Assembly: GCA_041397845.1 (NCBI GenBank)
Contig: JAWKVW010000009.1
Span: 1-64,000 of the forward strand
Source of the DNA: JAKPQE01 sp041397845
Lineage (GTDB): Bacteria > Pseudomonadota > Alphaproteobacteria > Rhizobiales > JAKPQE01
Length of the DNA stretch: 64,000 bases
Reading direction: 5' to 3'
A program made the position numbers and the translations under genes. The notes beneath the pieces were generated by a model. It did not search any database, was not told the DNA's origin, and saw only the letters and a list, made by a program, of their open reading frames with translations. Shown piece after piece: positions 1 through 9,696 of this stretch (positions are counted from its first letter, which is position 1; every line of letters starts with the position of its first letter).

Positions 1-453
1 CGAAACGAGGCTGTGGAACACCCAGCCCTCCGCCCCTTCCGAATCGCGCACCCGCCGCCAGTTCTCGAATTCCTGGATGACCTCGACCGGCAGCCCGCCG
101 CGCGTGAACACCCACGAGACCTCGTAGCCCCGCCCCGGCCCGACGCGCACATTGACGCGGTTCGACTTCAGCGAGACGAATCGCGGCACCGGCAGACCGC
201 TCGGCCCTGCCGTCGGCTCGGCCGCCATGCCTTCGCCGACCGGCTGGCTGGTCGTTGGCGCCAGCGCCTTTTCGGCTTCCTGCGCCGCCGTTCCCGGTGC
301 CTCGCGGTCGATCAGCCGGTCGAGTGCGGTCGGCATATCCGCCTCCCCGGTCTTGCCACTGGTCTCCGCGACAACCGGAGACGCCAGTGCGATCCCGAGC
401 CCGAGGAGCAGCGGCGCCAGGGCGACGCGACGCAGATAACACGGATTTGCCAC
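1..453 (-). CDS. Secreted SH3-domain protein, C-terminus cut by window edge
   Basis: 151 codons are visible and the frame is still open at base 1. Translation from a GTG at 453 gives an N-terminal signal-like segment (LAPLLLGLGIALASPVVA, cleavage probably after VVA), a linker rich in Ala, Glu and Pro, and then a bacterial SH3 fold starting at VPRFVSLKSNRVNVRVGPG and continuing through WVFTRGGLPVEVIQEFENW. An in-frame TAA three codons upstream of the GTG makes it the first possible start; a GGGAG lies about 12 bases upstream. Bacterial SH3 domains of this kind usually sit in the periplasm and bind the cell wall or partner proteins; the exact role is unknown. It is divergent from the hydroxyacid dehydrogenase, with 245 bases of shared upstream DNA in which I could not identify a convincing promoter. 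Confidence 0.8.
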   Translation of the reverse strand, partial: MANPCYLRRVALAPLLLGLGIALASPVVAETSGKTGEADMPTALDRLIDREAPGTAAQEAEKALAPTTSQPVGEGMAAEPTAGPSGLPVPRFVSLKSNRVNVRVGPGRGYEVSWVFTRGGLPVEVIQEFENWRRVRDSEGAEGWVFHSLVS

Positions 454-698
454 GACTGGTTACATCTCCCGCCGGATGCCCTTATCGGCAGTGCCGACAC
501 GGCGCCCTGTCTATCCTTCAGCCCGGCCGTCATCAAGCGGTCGCGTGTCGCCGCTACCGACGTCCGTCTGCCTTTGTCTTTCCCGGTCCATCTGCTAGAG
601 AAGGACGTAACCGGGCGCTGCGTGGCAAAGAGGCTGATCCACTGAGTCTGTCGGCCCGCGGTTAACGACCTGTCAACACATCCCGTGAGGCGTAGCAT

Positions 699-1697
699 AT
701 GTCCAAGAAAAAGCCGCTGGTCGTGGTGACGCGCAAGCTGCCCGACTCGGTCGAGACGCGGATGCGCGAGCTGTTCGAGACGCGGCTCAATCTTGACGAT
801 CGGCCGATGACCCAGGCCGAGCTCGTCGATGCCGTGCGCGTCGCCGACGTGCTGGTTCCGACCGTGACCGACCGCATCGACGCGGGCGTCCTGTCCCAGG
901 CCGGCGAAAACCTTCACCTCATCGCCAATTTCGGCAATGGCGTCGACAACATCGACGTCGGCACCGCCAACAACCGTGGCATCACGGTGACGAACACCCC
1001 GGGCGTTCTCACCGAGGACACCGCCGACATGACCATGGCGCTGATTCTCGCCGTGCCGCGCCGTCTGACTGATGGCGCCCGCGTGCTCGAGGGCGGCGAA
1101 GCCTGGGCCGGCTGGTCGCCGACCTGGATGCTCGGCCACCGCATCTGGGGCAAGCGTCTCGGCATCGTCGGCATGGGCCGCATCGGTCAGGCAGTTGCCC
1201 GCCGCGCCAAGGCCTTCGGCCTGCAGATTCACTACCACAATCGCCGCCGCCTCGCGGCCTCGATCGAGGAAGCGCTCGACGCGACCTATTGGGACAGCCT
1301 CGACCAGATGCTGGCCCGCATGGACATCGTCTCGATCAACTGCCCGCACACGCCCGGCACCTATCACCTGCTTTCGGCCCGCCGGCTGAAGTTGCTCCGC
1401 CCCGAGGCCTATATCGTCAACACCGCCCGTGGCGAGGTGATCGACGAGAACGCCCTCATCCGCATGCTTGAGCACAATGATCTCGCCGGCGCCGGCCTCG
1501 ACGTGTTCGAGCACGAGCCGGCAGTCAATCCGAAGCTCGTCAAACTCGCCCGCGAAGGCAAGATCGTGCTGCTGCCGCACATGGGCTCGGCCACCATCGA
1601 GGGCCGCGTCGACATGGGCGAGAAGGTCATCATCAACATCAAGACCTTCATGGACGGCCATCGCCCGCCGGACCGCGTCCTGCCGACGATGCTCTGA
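699..1697 (+). CDS. D-2-hydroxyacid dehydrogenase (glyoxylate/hydroxypyruvate reductase type)
   Basis: A 332-residue cytoplasmic NAD(P)H-dependent oxidoreductase that interconverts 2-oxoacids and D-2-hydroxyacids. The N-terminal substrate domain (KKKPLVVVTRKLP) is interrupted by a Rossmann cofactor domain with the GxGxxG motif in GIVGMGRIGQAVARRAKAFG around residues 150-170. The catalytic Arg is in NTARGEVID, the Glu in VFEHEP and the His in LLPHMGSAT, all in the usual order. Length matches the glyoxylate reductase/glycerate dehydrogenase branch. The ATG follows GTGAGG. It appears monocistronic: divergent from the SH3 gene upstream and followed by a strong terminator. The exact substrate (glyoxylate, hydroxypyruvate or another) cannot be told from sequence alone. 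Confidence 0.9.
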   Translation: MSKKKPLVVVTRKLPDSVETRMRELFETRLNLDDRPMTQAELVDAVRVADVLVPTVTDRIDAGVLSQAGENLHLIANFGNGVDNIDVGTANNRGITVTNTPGVLTEDTADMTMALILAVPRRLTDGARVLEGGEAWAGWSPTWMLGHRIWGKRLGIVGMGRIGQAVARRAKAFGLQIHYHNRRRLAASIEEALDATYWDSLDQMLARMDIVSINCPHTPGTYHLLSARRLKLLRPEAYIVNTARGEVIDENALIRMLEHNDLAGAGLDVFEHEPAVNPKLVKLAREGKIVLLPHMGSATIEGRVDMGEKVIINIKTFMDGHRPPDRVLPTML

Positions 1698-1704
1698 CCG
1701 GTTC

Positions 1705-1722
1705 GCGTCTTTCGAAAGACGC
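1705..1722. repeat. Perfect 18-bp palindrome
   Basis: GCGTCTTTCGAAAGACGC equals its own reverse complement. It lies seven bases after the hydroxyacid dehydrogenase stop and just before the terminator hairpin. It could be a protein-binding site or part of a longer transcript-end structure; no second copy was noticed in the window. Confidence 0.6.
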
Positions 1723-1735
1723 CGCTTTGAAAATG

Positions 1736-1767
1736 ACGCGGCCGCGCACCTTCGCGGCGGCGTTTTT
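1736..1767 (+). terminator. Rho-independent terminator of the hydroxyacid dehydrogenase gene
   Basis: ACGCGGCCGCG pairs with CGCGGCGGCGT across a six-base loop (CACCTT). This makes an 11-bp stem with one mismatch, followed directly by a T run (TTTTT, the first T closing the stem). It is about 40 bases beyond the stop codon. Confidence 0.8.
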
Positions 1768-1829
1768 CATTGTGCAGGGTTCGGACCGGCGGTGCCCGGA
1801 GCTGCCGTCATTGGCACCGGCGCCAGCGG

Positions 1830-1833
1830 CTAG
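1830..1833. repeat. CTAG target-site duplication of the IS481 element (second copy at 2871-2874)
   Basis: CTAG occurs immediately outside both ends. As CTAG is its own reverse complement, each copy supplies a minus-strand TAG: the left copy ends the transposase and the right copy is the stop codon of dprA. The uninterrupted site would have read CAGCGG-CTAG-CCCGAG. Confidence 0.85.
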
Positions 1834-2786
1834 CTGTGGAGCCTCAACAGGTTGTCCCCGGTGAGGCCGAGGCGACTGATTGGCGTTTTGGATTTCAGGC
1901 CGGCATGAGGCCGATGCCAATTGTAGCGATGCAGCCAGACCGGCAATGCTGCGGCGCGGTGATGTGAGGTTGGGTATGCGACAGCGTAGGCCCACTCCCT
2001 GAGGGCGGTCTGGATGAAGCGCTCGGCCTTGCCGTTGGTGCGCGGCGTATATGGCTTGGTGCGGATGTGCTTGATGCCGAGGCTGCGGCAGGCCCTTGCG
2101 AAGGCTTTCGACTTGTAGCAGGAACCGTTGTCGGTCATGACGCGGGAGACCGTGATGCCGAGGCCCTTGTAATAGGCCAGGGCTGCCTCGAGGAAGGCGA
2201 CGGCGCTTTCCTTCTTCTCGTCGGGCAGGATCTGGCTGAATCCGATGCGCGAGGCGTCGTCGATGGCGATATGGACGAACTCCCAGCCGATGCCCCGGCT
2301 GTTGGATTGGCCGCGGCGATTGCCGGTGATGCGATGGCCGACACGGTCGAAGCGGCCGAGCTTCTTGATGTCGATGTGGATCATCTCGCCGGGAGAGCTG
2401 CGCTCGTAGCGGCGAGCCGGCTCGGCCGGCTCGAGGTCTTTCAGCCGTGACAACCCGGCCCGCTTGAGAACCCGGCTGACGGTGGCTGGCGATACCCCGG
2501 CTTCCATCGCGATGTGCTTGCCGGTCCAGCGCTGGCGCCTGAGAGCCACGATGCGCTCGACCACGGCTGCATCCGTCGCGCCGGGCATGCGATGCGGCCG
2601 CGACGAGCGGTCGGCCATGCCGGCCCGGCCCTCCACCGCATATCGCTCTACCCAGCGCGCCACAACTTTGCCCGACACGCCGAACCGAGCCGCCGCCTGG
2701 GCTTTGGAAAGACGACCTTCGATCACCGCCAGCGCCATCTCCTCTCGACGCAACGGTGTCAGGCGGGCATTCTTGTGGATGTTCAT
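1830..2786 (-). CDS. IS481-family transposase
   Basis: A 318-residue DDE transposase. The N-terminus has helix-turn-helix segments (RLSKAQAAARFGVSGKVVARW and VSPATVSRVLKRAGL). The rve integrase core follows, with first Asp in MIHIDIKKLG, second in VMTDNGSCYKS and Glu in NGKAERFIQTALREW. The start MNIHKNARLTPLRRE was chosen because the family begins this way; a longer frame to 2852 would run into the right inverted repeat. The last codon is AGC and the stop is TAG at 1830-1832. The stop lies outside the element, in the duplicated CTAG target, so the element borrows its stop codon from the target site. Confidence 0.92.
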   Translation of the reverse strand: MNIHKNARLTPLRREEMALAVIEGRLSKAQAAARFGVSGKVVARWVERYAVEGRAGMADRSSRPHRMPGATDAAVVERIVALRRQRWTGKHIAMEAGVSPATVSRVLKRAGLSRLKDLEPAEPARRYERSSPGEMIHIDIKKLGRFDRVGHRITGNRRGQSNSRGIGWEFVHIAIDDASRIGFSQILPDEKKESAVAFLEAALAYYKGLGITVSRVMTDNGSCYKSKAFARACRSLGIKHIRTKPYTPRTNGKAERFIQTALREWAYAVAYPTSHHRAAALPVWLHRYNWHRPHAGLKSKTPISRLGLTGDNLLRLHS

Positions 2787-2870
2787 TCGGACCCTCCGGT
2801 GGTCACTGAAGCTTGGTAACTCCAGTCTCCCCGGTCCGGTCCGAATGGACAACCTCCCGAAAGCTCACAT
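1834..2870 (-). mobile_element. IS481-family insertion sequence, about 1037 bp
   Basis: The element carries a single transposase and is bounded by imperfect inverted repeats. The left end reads TGTGGAGCC...AGGTTGTCC; the right end, on the other strand, reads TGTGAGC...AGGTTGTCC. Both ends are flanked by the four bases CTAG (1830-1833 and 2871-2874), matching the CTAG-centred target known for IS481. The element appears complete and its frame is open, so it may be active. It sits between the convergent hydroxyacid dehydrogenase and dprA genes, exactly at the dprA stop codon, and separates dprA from whatever gene used to follow it. Confidence 0.88.
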
Positions 2871-4028
2871 CTAGCCCGAGAGAGAGACCCGGCCGCCGGG
2901 GTGGCGCTCCAGCCGTCCGGCAAGGTCCAGCTCCAGAAGCACCAGATAGACGGTCTGCACCGGCCGGCGGGTATGGCGGACGATCTCGTCGACCTCGACC
3001 GGCGTCGGGCCAAGAGCCGAGAGGATGGCGCCGCGATCGTCGTCGCCCGGCTCGGCGGCCGCCGCGTCCGGCCGTTCCTCGATCGGTTCGCGGGCTTCGC
3101 CGTCGAACGGTCGGGAAAAGAGGTCGCCCATCAGCGGGGCGAGTGCCTCGAGGACATCGCGCGGTTCGGTCACGAAGGTCGCGCCGCGCTTCAGAAGCAG
3201 GTTCGAGCCTTCACAGCGCGGGTCGAGCGGCGAGCCGGGCACGGCGAAGACCTCGCGGTTCTGCTCAAGGGCAAGGCGGGCGGTAATCAGCGAGCCGGAG
3301 CGGGAAGCGGCCTCGATGACGACGACGCCGAGGGATAGACCGGAGATGATGCGGTTGCGGCGCGGGAAATCACGGCCGCGCGGGCTCCAGCCGAACGGCA
3401 TTTCGGTGATCGCGGCGCCGCCGGCGGCAATGATGCGGTCGAGCAGCGGTTCGTTCTCGGCGGGATAGATGCGGTCGATGCCGCCGGCGAGGACGGCGAT
3501 CGTGCCGCTGGCGAGCGCTGCTTCGTGGGCGGCGGTGTCGATGCCCCGGGCAAGGCCGGAGACGACGACGAGACCGGCCTCGCCGAGGCCGGTGCCGAGC
3601 ATTGCCGCCATCTTGCGGCCGGCGATCGAGCAATTGCGCGAGCCGACGATGGCGACCATCGGCGCGGTGAAGGCGCCGGCCGAACCGCGCACGGCAACGA
3701 GCGGCGGCGGGCCGTCGACATGGCGCAGCGCCGAAGGGTAGTCGGGCTCGCCGAGGGCGATGAAGCGGGCGCCGGCGCGACTGGCTGCCGCCATCTCGCG
3801 CTCGGCATCCTCGATCGGGCAGACGCGGATCTGGCGGCGGGCGCCGCCCCGGCGCGACAGCTCGGGAATGGCGGCAAGGGCGCGTTCGGCGGTGCCGAAA
3901 TGATTGACGAGGTCGCGGAAGGTGGCCGGGCCGACATTCTCACTGCGGATCAGCCGCAGCCAGTTCAGCCTTTGATTATCGCTGAGTCGGACGCCGGAAG
4001 TGCTCGATCCCGCCGCGTCGCGGCTCAT
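2871..4028 (-). CDS. dprA: DNA-processing protein DprA
   Basis: A 385-residue cytoplasmic protein that loads RecA onto single-stranded DNA during natural transformation. An N-terminal helical region (RLNWLRLIRSENVGPATFRD) precedes the Rossmann-like DprA core with AIVGSRNCSIAGRKMA, VVVSGLARGIDTAAHEAAL, IAVLAGGIDRIYPAEN and FPRRNRIISGLSLGVVVIEA. A C-terminal winged-helix (DML1-like) domain covers about residues 320-385 (LGPTPVEVDEIVRHTRR). The start MSRDAAGS overlaps the plsY stop as ATGA, indicating translational coupling, so the longer frame to 4097 inside plsY was rejected. The stop codon TAG is within the IS481 target, but the protein sequence is undisturbed (ends RVSLSG). In related genomes topA often follows dprA; here the IS lies there. 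Confidence 0.93.
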   Translation of the reverse strand: MSRDAAGSSTSGVRLSDNQRLNWLRLIRSENVGPATFRDLVNHFGTAERALAAIPELSRRGGARRQIRVCPIEDAEREMAAASRAGARFIALGEPDYPSALRHVDGPPPLVAVRGSAGAFTAPMVAIVGSRNCSIAGRKMAAMLGTGLGEAGLVVVSGLARGIDTAAHEAALASGTIAVLAGGIDRIYPAENEPLLDRIIAAGGAAITEMPFGWSPRGRDFPRRNRIISGLSLGVVVIEAASRSGSLITARLALEQNREVFAVPGSPLDPRCEGSNLLLKRGATFVTEPRDVLEALAPLMGDLFSRPFDGEAREPIEERPDAAAAEPGDDDRGAILSALGPTPVEVDEIVRHTRRPVQTVYLVLLELDLAGRLERHPGGRVSLSG

Positions 4029-4642
4029 CCCTTGCTCCCGATGCGGCTCTCGGTGCCGGCGAGAAGCCGTTTGATGTTCTCGCCGTGCTTCCACCACAGC
4101 ATGGCGGTGAGCACGGCGAACAGAAGGGCGTGATGCCAGTTGCCGACGACGATCTCGACGACCGGCATGACGGCGCTGGCGATCAGCGCGGAAAGGCTGG
4201 AATAGCGGGTGATGAAGGCGCTTGCCAGCCAGATCGCGGCAAAGACGAGGGCCATCGGCCAGTAGACGCCGAGGAGCACGCCGATATAGGTGGCGACGCC
4301 CTTGCCGCCCTTGAACTTCAGCCAGACCGGGAAGAGGTGGCCGAGGAAGGCGCCGAGACCGGCAACGAGCGCGGCGATCTCGCCGCCCTGGGCGGCGGCG
4401 AGGAGAACCGGCGCGGTGCCCTTCAGCATGTCGCCGAGAAGGGTGGCGGCGGCGATTGCCTTGTTGCCGGTGCGCAGCACGTTGGTGGCGCCGATATTGC
4501 CCGAGCCGATCGCGCGCACATCGCCGAGGCCGGCAAGGCGGGTCAGGATCAGCCCGAACGGGATCGAGCCGAACAGGTAGCCGACGAGGAACGCGACGGC
4601 GAGGACGAGCATGGGAAGTTCAAGGCTGACCGGCGCGGCCAT
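4025..4642 (-). CDS. plsY: Glycerol-3-phosphate acyltransferase PlsY
   Basis: A 205-residue inner-membrane enzyme that transfers the acyl group from acyl-phosphate to sn-glycerol-3-phosphate, the first step of phospholipid synthesis. The three PlsY signature loops are present: GSIPFGLI followed by GSGNIGATNVLRTGNK, FPVWLKFKGGKGVAT, and the C-terminal WKHGENIKRLL. About five hydrophobic segments fit the family topology. It is the third gene of the pyrB-pyrC'-plsY-dprA run, 24 bases after pyrC' and overlapping dprA by four bases. Confidence 0.95.
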   Translation of the reverse strand: MAAPVSLELPMLVLAVAFLVGYLFGSIPFGLILTRLAGLGDVRAIGSGNIGATNVLRTGNKAIAAATLLGDMLKGTAPVLLAAAQGGEIAALVAGLGAFLGHLFPVWLKFKGGKGVATYIGVLLGVYWPMALVFAAIWLASAFITRYSSLSALIASAVMPVVEIVVGNWHHALLFAVLTAMLWWKHGENIKRLLAGTESRIGSKG

Positions 4643-4666
4643 CGCGGCATCTCACGGCAAAGGGGA

Positions 4667-5983
4667 TCAGTCGACCGGGCGAGGGTATTCGTAGACGGTC
4701 TTGCCCGCAACCAGCGTGCGCAGCACCCGACCCTGCATCCGCGCGCCCTCGAACACGGTGTTCTTGGAGCGCGACTTCAGATCCTCGTTGGCAACGACCC
4801 ACGGCATGTCCGGATCGAAGACGACGATGTCGGCCGGGCTGCCGGGCTTCAGCGTGCCGGCGTCGAGCCCGAGCAGGCGGGCCGGGCGCGACGACATCGC
4901 CGCCAGCATCTGGACAAGGCCGATATCGCCGGCATGCACGAGGCGCATGGCGGCGGCGAGCATGGTCTCAAGGCCGATGGCGCCGTCGGCGGCCTCGGCG
5001 AAGGGATGGCGCTTGGTCTCGACATCCTGCGGGTCATGCGCCGAGACGACGACGTCGATGAGACCCTCGGCGAGGGCGGCGACCATGGCCTTTCGGTCGA
5101 CCTCGGTGCGCAGCGGCGGCGACATCTTGAAGAAGGTCCGGTAGGGGCCGATGTCGAGCTCGTTGAGGGTGAGGTGGTTGATCGTCGTGCCGCAGGTGAC
5201 GGAAAAGCCCTCGTCCTTGGCGCGGCGGATCGCCTCGAGCGATTCGGGCACCGAGATCTGGGCGGCGTGGTAGCGGCCACGGGTGAGGCGGGCGAGGCGG
5301 ACGTCGCGCTCGACCATGATCACCTCGGCTTCCTTGACGATACCCTTGAGGCCGAGGCGGGTCGAAGTCTCGCCGGAGTTCATCACGCCGTCGCCGGTCA
5401 GGTCCGGGTCCTGCGGATTGTTGACGACGAGGGCGTCGAAGTCGCGGGCGTAGGTGAGGGCGCCGCGCAGCATGCGGGAGCTGGTCACGGCGCGGTGGCC
5501 ATCGGTAAAGGCGACGGCGCCGGCATCCTTGAGCAGGCCGATCTCGGTCAGCGCCTCGCCCTTCAGGTCCTTGGTCAGGGCCGCGGTCGGGCGCACGTTG
5601 ACGACCGAGGTCTCGCGGGCGCGGGCAAACAGGTAGTCGACGAGGGCGATGTCGTCGATCACCGGGTCGGTGTCCGGCATGGTGACGATGGTGGTGACGC
5701 CGCCGGCCGCGGCGGCCTGGGAGGCGGAGGCGAGCGTCTCGCGATGCTCGTAGCCGGGTTCGCCGACGAAAACGCGCATGTCGATGAGGCCGGGCGCGAC
5801 GACGGCGCCGCGGCAGTCATAGATCTCGGCGCCGTGCAGGCGGGCGCTCGTTGCCTCGGGCCCGGCGGCGATGATGCGGCCATCAGCAACGAGAACGGAG
5901 CCCCTCGTGTCGATATCGCGGGAGGGGTCGACGATGCGCGCATTGGCGAGCACCAGCGGGCGACGGCCGTCGATCTCGTTCAT
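4667..5983 (-). CDS. pyrC': Dihydroorotase-like protein PyrC', probably catalytically inactive
   Basis: A 438-residue member of the class I dihydroorotase family. True dihydroorotase hydrolyses dihydroorotate using metal ions bound by an HxH motif and a catalytic Asp. Here the expected DxHxH...REPG reads DMRVFVGEPG, the second metal-site region reads VNNPQDPD, and the usual TDHAP reads SAHDPQD. The metal-binding histidines and the catalytic Asp are therefore missing while the fold is kept (MPDTDPVIDD, GLETMLAAAMRLVH, LKPGSPADIVVFDPD). The gene lies 23 bases after pyrB. In Pseudomonas such a PyrC' is a structural subunit that aspartate transcarbamoylase needs for assembly and activity; I infer the same role. 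An active dihydroorotase must be encoded elsewhere. Confidence 0.88.
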   Translation of the reverse strand: MNEIDGRRPLVLANARIVDPSRDIDTRGSVLVADGRIIAAGPEATSARLHGAEIYDCRGAVVAPGLIDMRVFVGEPGYEHRETLASASQAAAAGGVTTIVTMPDTDPVIDDIALVDYLFARARETSVVNVRPTAALTKDLKGEALTEIGLLKDAGAVAFTDGHRAVTSSRMLRGALTYARDFDALVVNNPQDPDLTGDGVMNSGETSTRLGLKGIVKEAEVIMVERDVRLARLTRGRYHAAQISVPESLEAIRRAKDEGFSVTCGTTINHLTLNELDIGPYRTFFKMSPPLRTEVDRKAMVAALAEGLIDVVVSAHDPQDVETKRHPFAEAADGAIGLETMLAAAMRLVHAGDIGLVQMLAAMSSRPARLLGLDAGTLKPGSPADIVVFDPDMPWVVANEDLKSRSKNTVFEGARMQGRVLRTLVAGKTVYEYPRPVD

Positions 5984-6006
5984 CGGTCTTGTCCCCGGCT
6001 CTTCGG

Positions 6007-6963
<957 letters not shown>

Positions 6964-7056
6964 TAAAGCCGTTCCTATAGGCGGGTTTGGGACGGGCGGC
7001 AAGGACCGAATCCGGGCTATAGTGGGTTCGTGCACAACGGATTTTCGGAGTGGTGA

Positions 7057-8014
7057 ATGCTGAGACGAATTTGGCAGGCGACGATGATCGCCCTGGCGCG
7101 ATCGGGGGCGCTGACGCGGCTCGTGCAGGGCTCGCGGCTGATGTCCGGACTGTCGTCGCGCTATGTCGCGGGCCGGGACGCGGCGGCCGGAATGACCCGG
7201 GCGCAGGCGCTCCTTGCCGACGGCAAAGTGCGCTCGTCGCTGTTCTTCCTTGGCGAATATGTCGAGGATCGGGACAAGATCGCCGAGGCGGTCGAGAACA
7301 AGGTCGCGGTCGCCGGCGAACTCGCGAAAGCCGGCATCGACGTTCATGTCTCGGTCGACCCGACCGCAGATCGGGGCCGGCGTCGACGACGGGCTGCTCG
7401 ATGCCAATGCCGATGCGATCGCGCGGCGGATCGGTGGTCTTGCCGGCGCGCCGGGCGGCATTCACTGCATGATGATCGACATGGAGGACCATACGGTCGT
7501 CGACCGGACGATCGCGCTGCATGACAGGCTGGCGGCGGCGGGCTTTCCGGTGGCGCTGACGCTGCAGGCCTATCTGCGGCGCACCGAGGCCGACATTCTC
7601 CGTCTCATCGAGCGGCCGGCGCGGGTGCGGCTGGTCAAGGGCGCGTTCGTTGCCGGCAGCGACATCGCCTTCACCACGCATGCCGAGATCAAGGCGAACT
7701 ACCGCCGGCTCGTCGACCTCATGCTGTCCGGAACGGCGCGAGCGAGCGGGTTCTATCCGATCATCGCCACCCATGACGACCGTCTGCATGCCTATGCCCG
7801 GGACGTGGCGCGGCGGAACGGCTGGCCGGCGGGCACCTATGAATTCGAGATGCTGATGGGCGTGCGCGGCGATGTCGCCGAGGGTCTGTCGCGCGGCGGC
7901 GAGCGGGTCCGGCTCTATGTGCCGTTCGGCAAGGACTGGTGGCCCTACGCGATCCGGCGGATCGGCGAAAATCCGCGCAACGCGCTGCTGCTCGCCCGCT
8001 CGCTTCTGTCCTGA
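7057..8014 (+). CDS. Proline dehydrogenase, frame interrupted once
   Basis: A monofunctional FAD-dependent proline dehydrogenase (proline to pyrroline-5-carboxylate) of about 319 residues. The first part (MLRRIWQATMIALARSGAL to AGIDVHVSVDPT) is in the frame of the ATG. The remainder (QIGAGVDDGLLDANADAI to RNALLLARSLLS, including MIDMEDHTVVDRTI, RVRLVKGAF, IATHDDRLH and YEFEMLMGVR) is in another frame. The join VDPT-QIG is restored by removing one G near 7366, so there is one extra base. No other damage is visible, which favours a sequencing error over decay. The gene is divergent from pyrB and 32 bases ahead of the AidB-like gene. Not PutA: there is no aldehyde dehydrogenase domain. Confidence 0.85.
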
Positions 8015-8046
8015 GCCCGTTTGGCGTCGTCAGGGAGGACTTTTTG

Positions 8047-9696
8047 ATGACCGGAATTCCGTTTGAAACGCACGAGGTCTTCAACCAGTCGCCGCCGTTC
8101 GCGGGTGCCAATCTCTACGCGTCCGACCCGGTGCTGGCGAGCGCGGTAAAGGCGGCAGCGGGCGGCGGCTTCGACGACGGGCTGTTGCTGCATGGCGCCT
8201 ATTGGGGCTCGGCCGATGCGTTCGAGCTTGGCCGGCTTGCCAATGTGCATTCGCCCGTGCTGCGCAGCTTCGATGCCAAGGGCCGGCGTTCCGATACGGT
8301 CGAGTTCCATCCGGCCTGGCATGCGCTGATGACGCGCAGCGCGGCGGCGGGCCTGCATGGCTCGACGCGGGAAGAAGGGGAGGCCGAGGCGGGGCACCGC
8401 AATCTCTTGCGCGCTGCCCGCTTCTTCATGACGGCGCAGGCCGAGTGCGGCCATCTCTGCCCGATGACGATGACCAACGCGGCGGCGGCGGCGCTCGCCC
8501 ATGCGCCGGCACTGGCCGGGGCGTGGCTGCCGGCTATCCGGCGGCGGGCCTATGACGGCACCTTCCGGCCGGCGGCGGAAAAGGGCGGCGTCACCCTCGG
8601 CATGGGCATGACCGAGAAGCAGGGCGGCACGGATGTGCGGGCAAACACCTCGACGGCGGCGCCGACCGGCGAGGCGGGCGTTTTTGCCATCACCGGCCAC
8701 AAATGGTTCCTCTCGGCGCCGATGAGCGATGCCTTCCTCGTCCTTGCGCAGGCGCCGGGCGGGCTTTCCTGCTTCCTGCTGCCGCGCTTTCTGCCGGACG
8801 GCCGGGTGAATGCGATCCGGCTGATGCGGCTGAAGGACAAGCTCGGCAACCGCTCGAATGCCTCGTCCGAGGTCGAGTTCCAGGGGGCGCTTGCCCACCT
8901 TGTCGGGGACGAGGGGCGCGGCATCGCGACGATCCTTGAAATGGTGACGCTGACCCGGCTCGACTGCGCCGTCGCCTCGGCCGGGCTGATGCGGGTGGCG
9001 CTCGCCGAGGCCGCCAACCACGCCCGCCACCGCACGGTGTTTCAGAAGAAGCTCGCGGACCAGCCGATGATGACGCGGGTGCTTGCCGACATGGCGCTCG
9101 ATGCGGCGGCGGCAACGGCGCTCAGCCTGCGCCTTGCCGAGGCGTTCGACCGGGCCGGCAATGATCCGGCCGAGGCGGCATTCGCCCGGCTGATGACGCC
9201 GGCAGTCAAGTACTGGGTGTGCAAGGCGACGCCGCCGCTCGTCTATGAGGCGATGGAGTGCCTTGGCGGCAATGGCTACGTCGAGGAAAGCACGCTGCCG
9301 CGGCTCTATCGCGAGGCGCCGGTGAACGCGATCTGGGAAGGTTCGGGCAATGTCATGGCGCTCGACGTCATCCGGGCGCTGTCGCGGGACAGGAGCGGGC
9401 TCGACGCGGTTGCGGCAGAAATCGCCGCGCGGCTTGGCGGCGGGGCGCAGTCGTCGGTCGACGTGCTGCGGGCGGCGGCCGATCTGGCGCTCGCCGACGA
9501 GGGTTCGGCCCGGTTCTTCGTCGAGCAGCTTGCCCTGACGGTCGCCGGCGCGGCGCTGGCGCGGCTGGCGCCGGGGCTCGTTGCCGAGGCGTTTCTCGGC
9601 TCGCGGCTCGGCGGGCGCTGGCGGGCGACCTATGGCATGCTCGACATGCGCTACGACGCGCGGCGGATCCTCGATCAGATCTGCCCGGAGGCCTGA
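8047..9696 (+). CDS. aidB: AidB-type acyl-CoA dehydrogenase
   Basis: A 549-residue FAD flavoprotein. It follows the AidB pattern along its whole length: VFNQSPPFAGANLYASDPVL at the N-terminus, LGRLANVHSPVLRSFD, VEFHPAWHALM, GMGMTEKQGGTDVRAN, ITGHKWFLSAPMSDA, LKDKLGNRSNASSEVEF, MECLGGNGYVEESTLPRLYR and PVNAIWEGSGNVMALDV. Escherichia coli AidB (541 residues) is part of the adaptive response to alkylating agents, binds DNA and has weak isovaleryl-CoA dehydrogenase activity. A GGAGG precedes the ATG by about eight bases. Its 3' end overlaps the convergent AEC gene by 22 bases. Another acyl-CoA dehydrogenase is possible, but the N-terminal motifs are specific. Confidence 0.9.
   Translation: MTGIPFETHEVFNQSPPFAGANLYASDPVLASAVKAAAGGGFDDGLLLHGAYWGSADAFELGRLANVHSPVLRSFDAKGRRSDTVEFHPAWHALMTRSAAAGLHGSTREEGEAEAGHRNLLRAARFFMTAQAECGHLCPMTMTNAAAAALAHAPALAGAWLPAIRRRAYDGTFRPAAEKGGVTLGMGMTEKQGGTDVRANTSTAAPTGEAGVFAITGHKWFLSAPMSDAFLVLAQAPGGLSCFLLPRFLPDGRVNAIRLMRLKDKLGNRSNASSEVEFQGALAHLVGDEGRGIATILEMVTLTRLDCAVASAGLMRVALAEAANHARHRTVFQKKLADQPMMTRVLADMALDAAAATALSLRLAEAFDRAGNDPAEAAFARLMTPAVKYWVCKATPPLVYEAMECLGGNGYVEESTLPRLYREAPVNAIWEGSGNVMALDVIRALSRDRSGLDAVAAEIAARLGGGAQSSVDVLRAAADLALADEGSARFFVEQLALTVAGAALARLAPGLVAEAFLGSRLGGRWRATYGMLDMRYDARRILDQICPEA

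Noticed and set aside
312..1661. 449-codon minus-strand frame opposite the hydroxyacid dehydrogenase
   Set aside because: Shadow of a gene with complete catalytic motifs; also overlaps the SH3 gene in another frame.
6964..7056. Sigma70 promoter for proline dehydrogenase at TATAGT (7018-7023)
   Set aside because: A good -10 match but no -35 at acceptable spacing.
7214..8014. Separate gene for the second half of proline dehydrogenase
   Set aside because: Its first 50 codons are non-homologous; homology begins exactly where the upstream frame loses it, so it is one gene with a frameshift.
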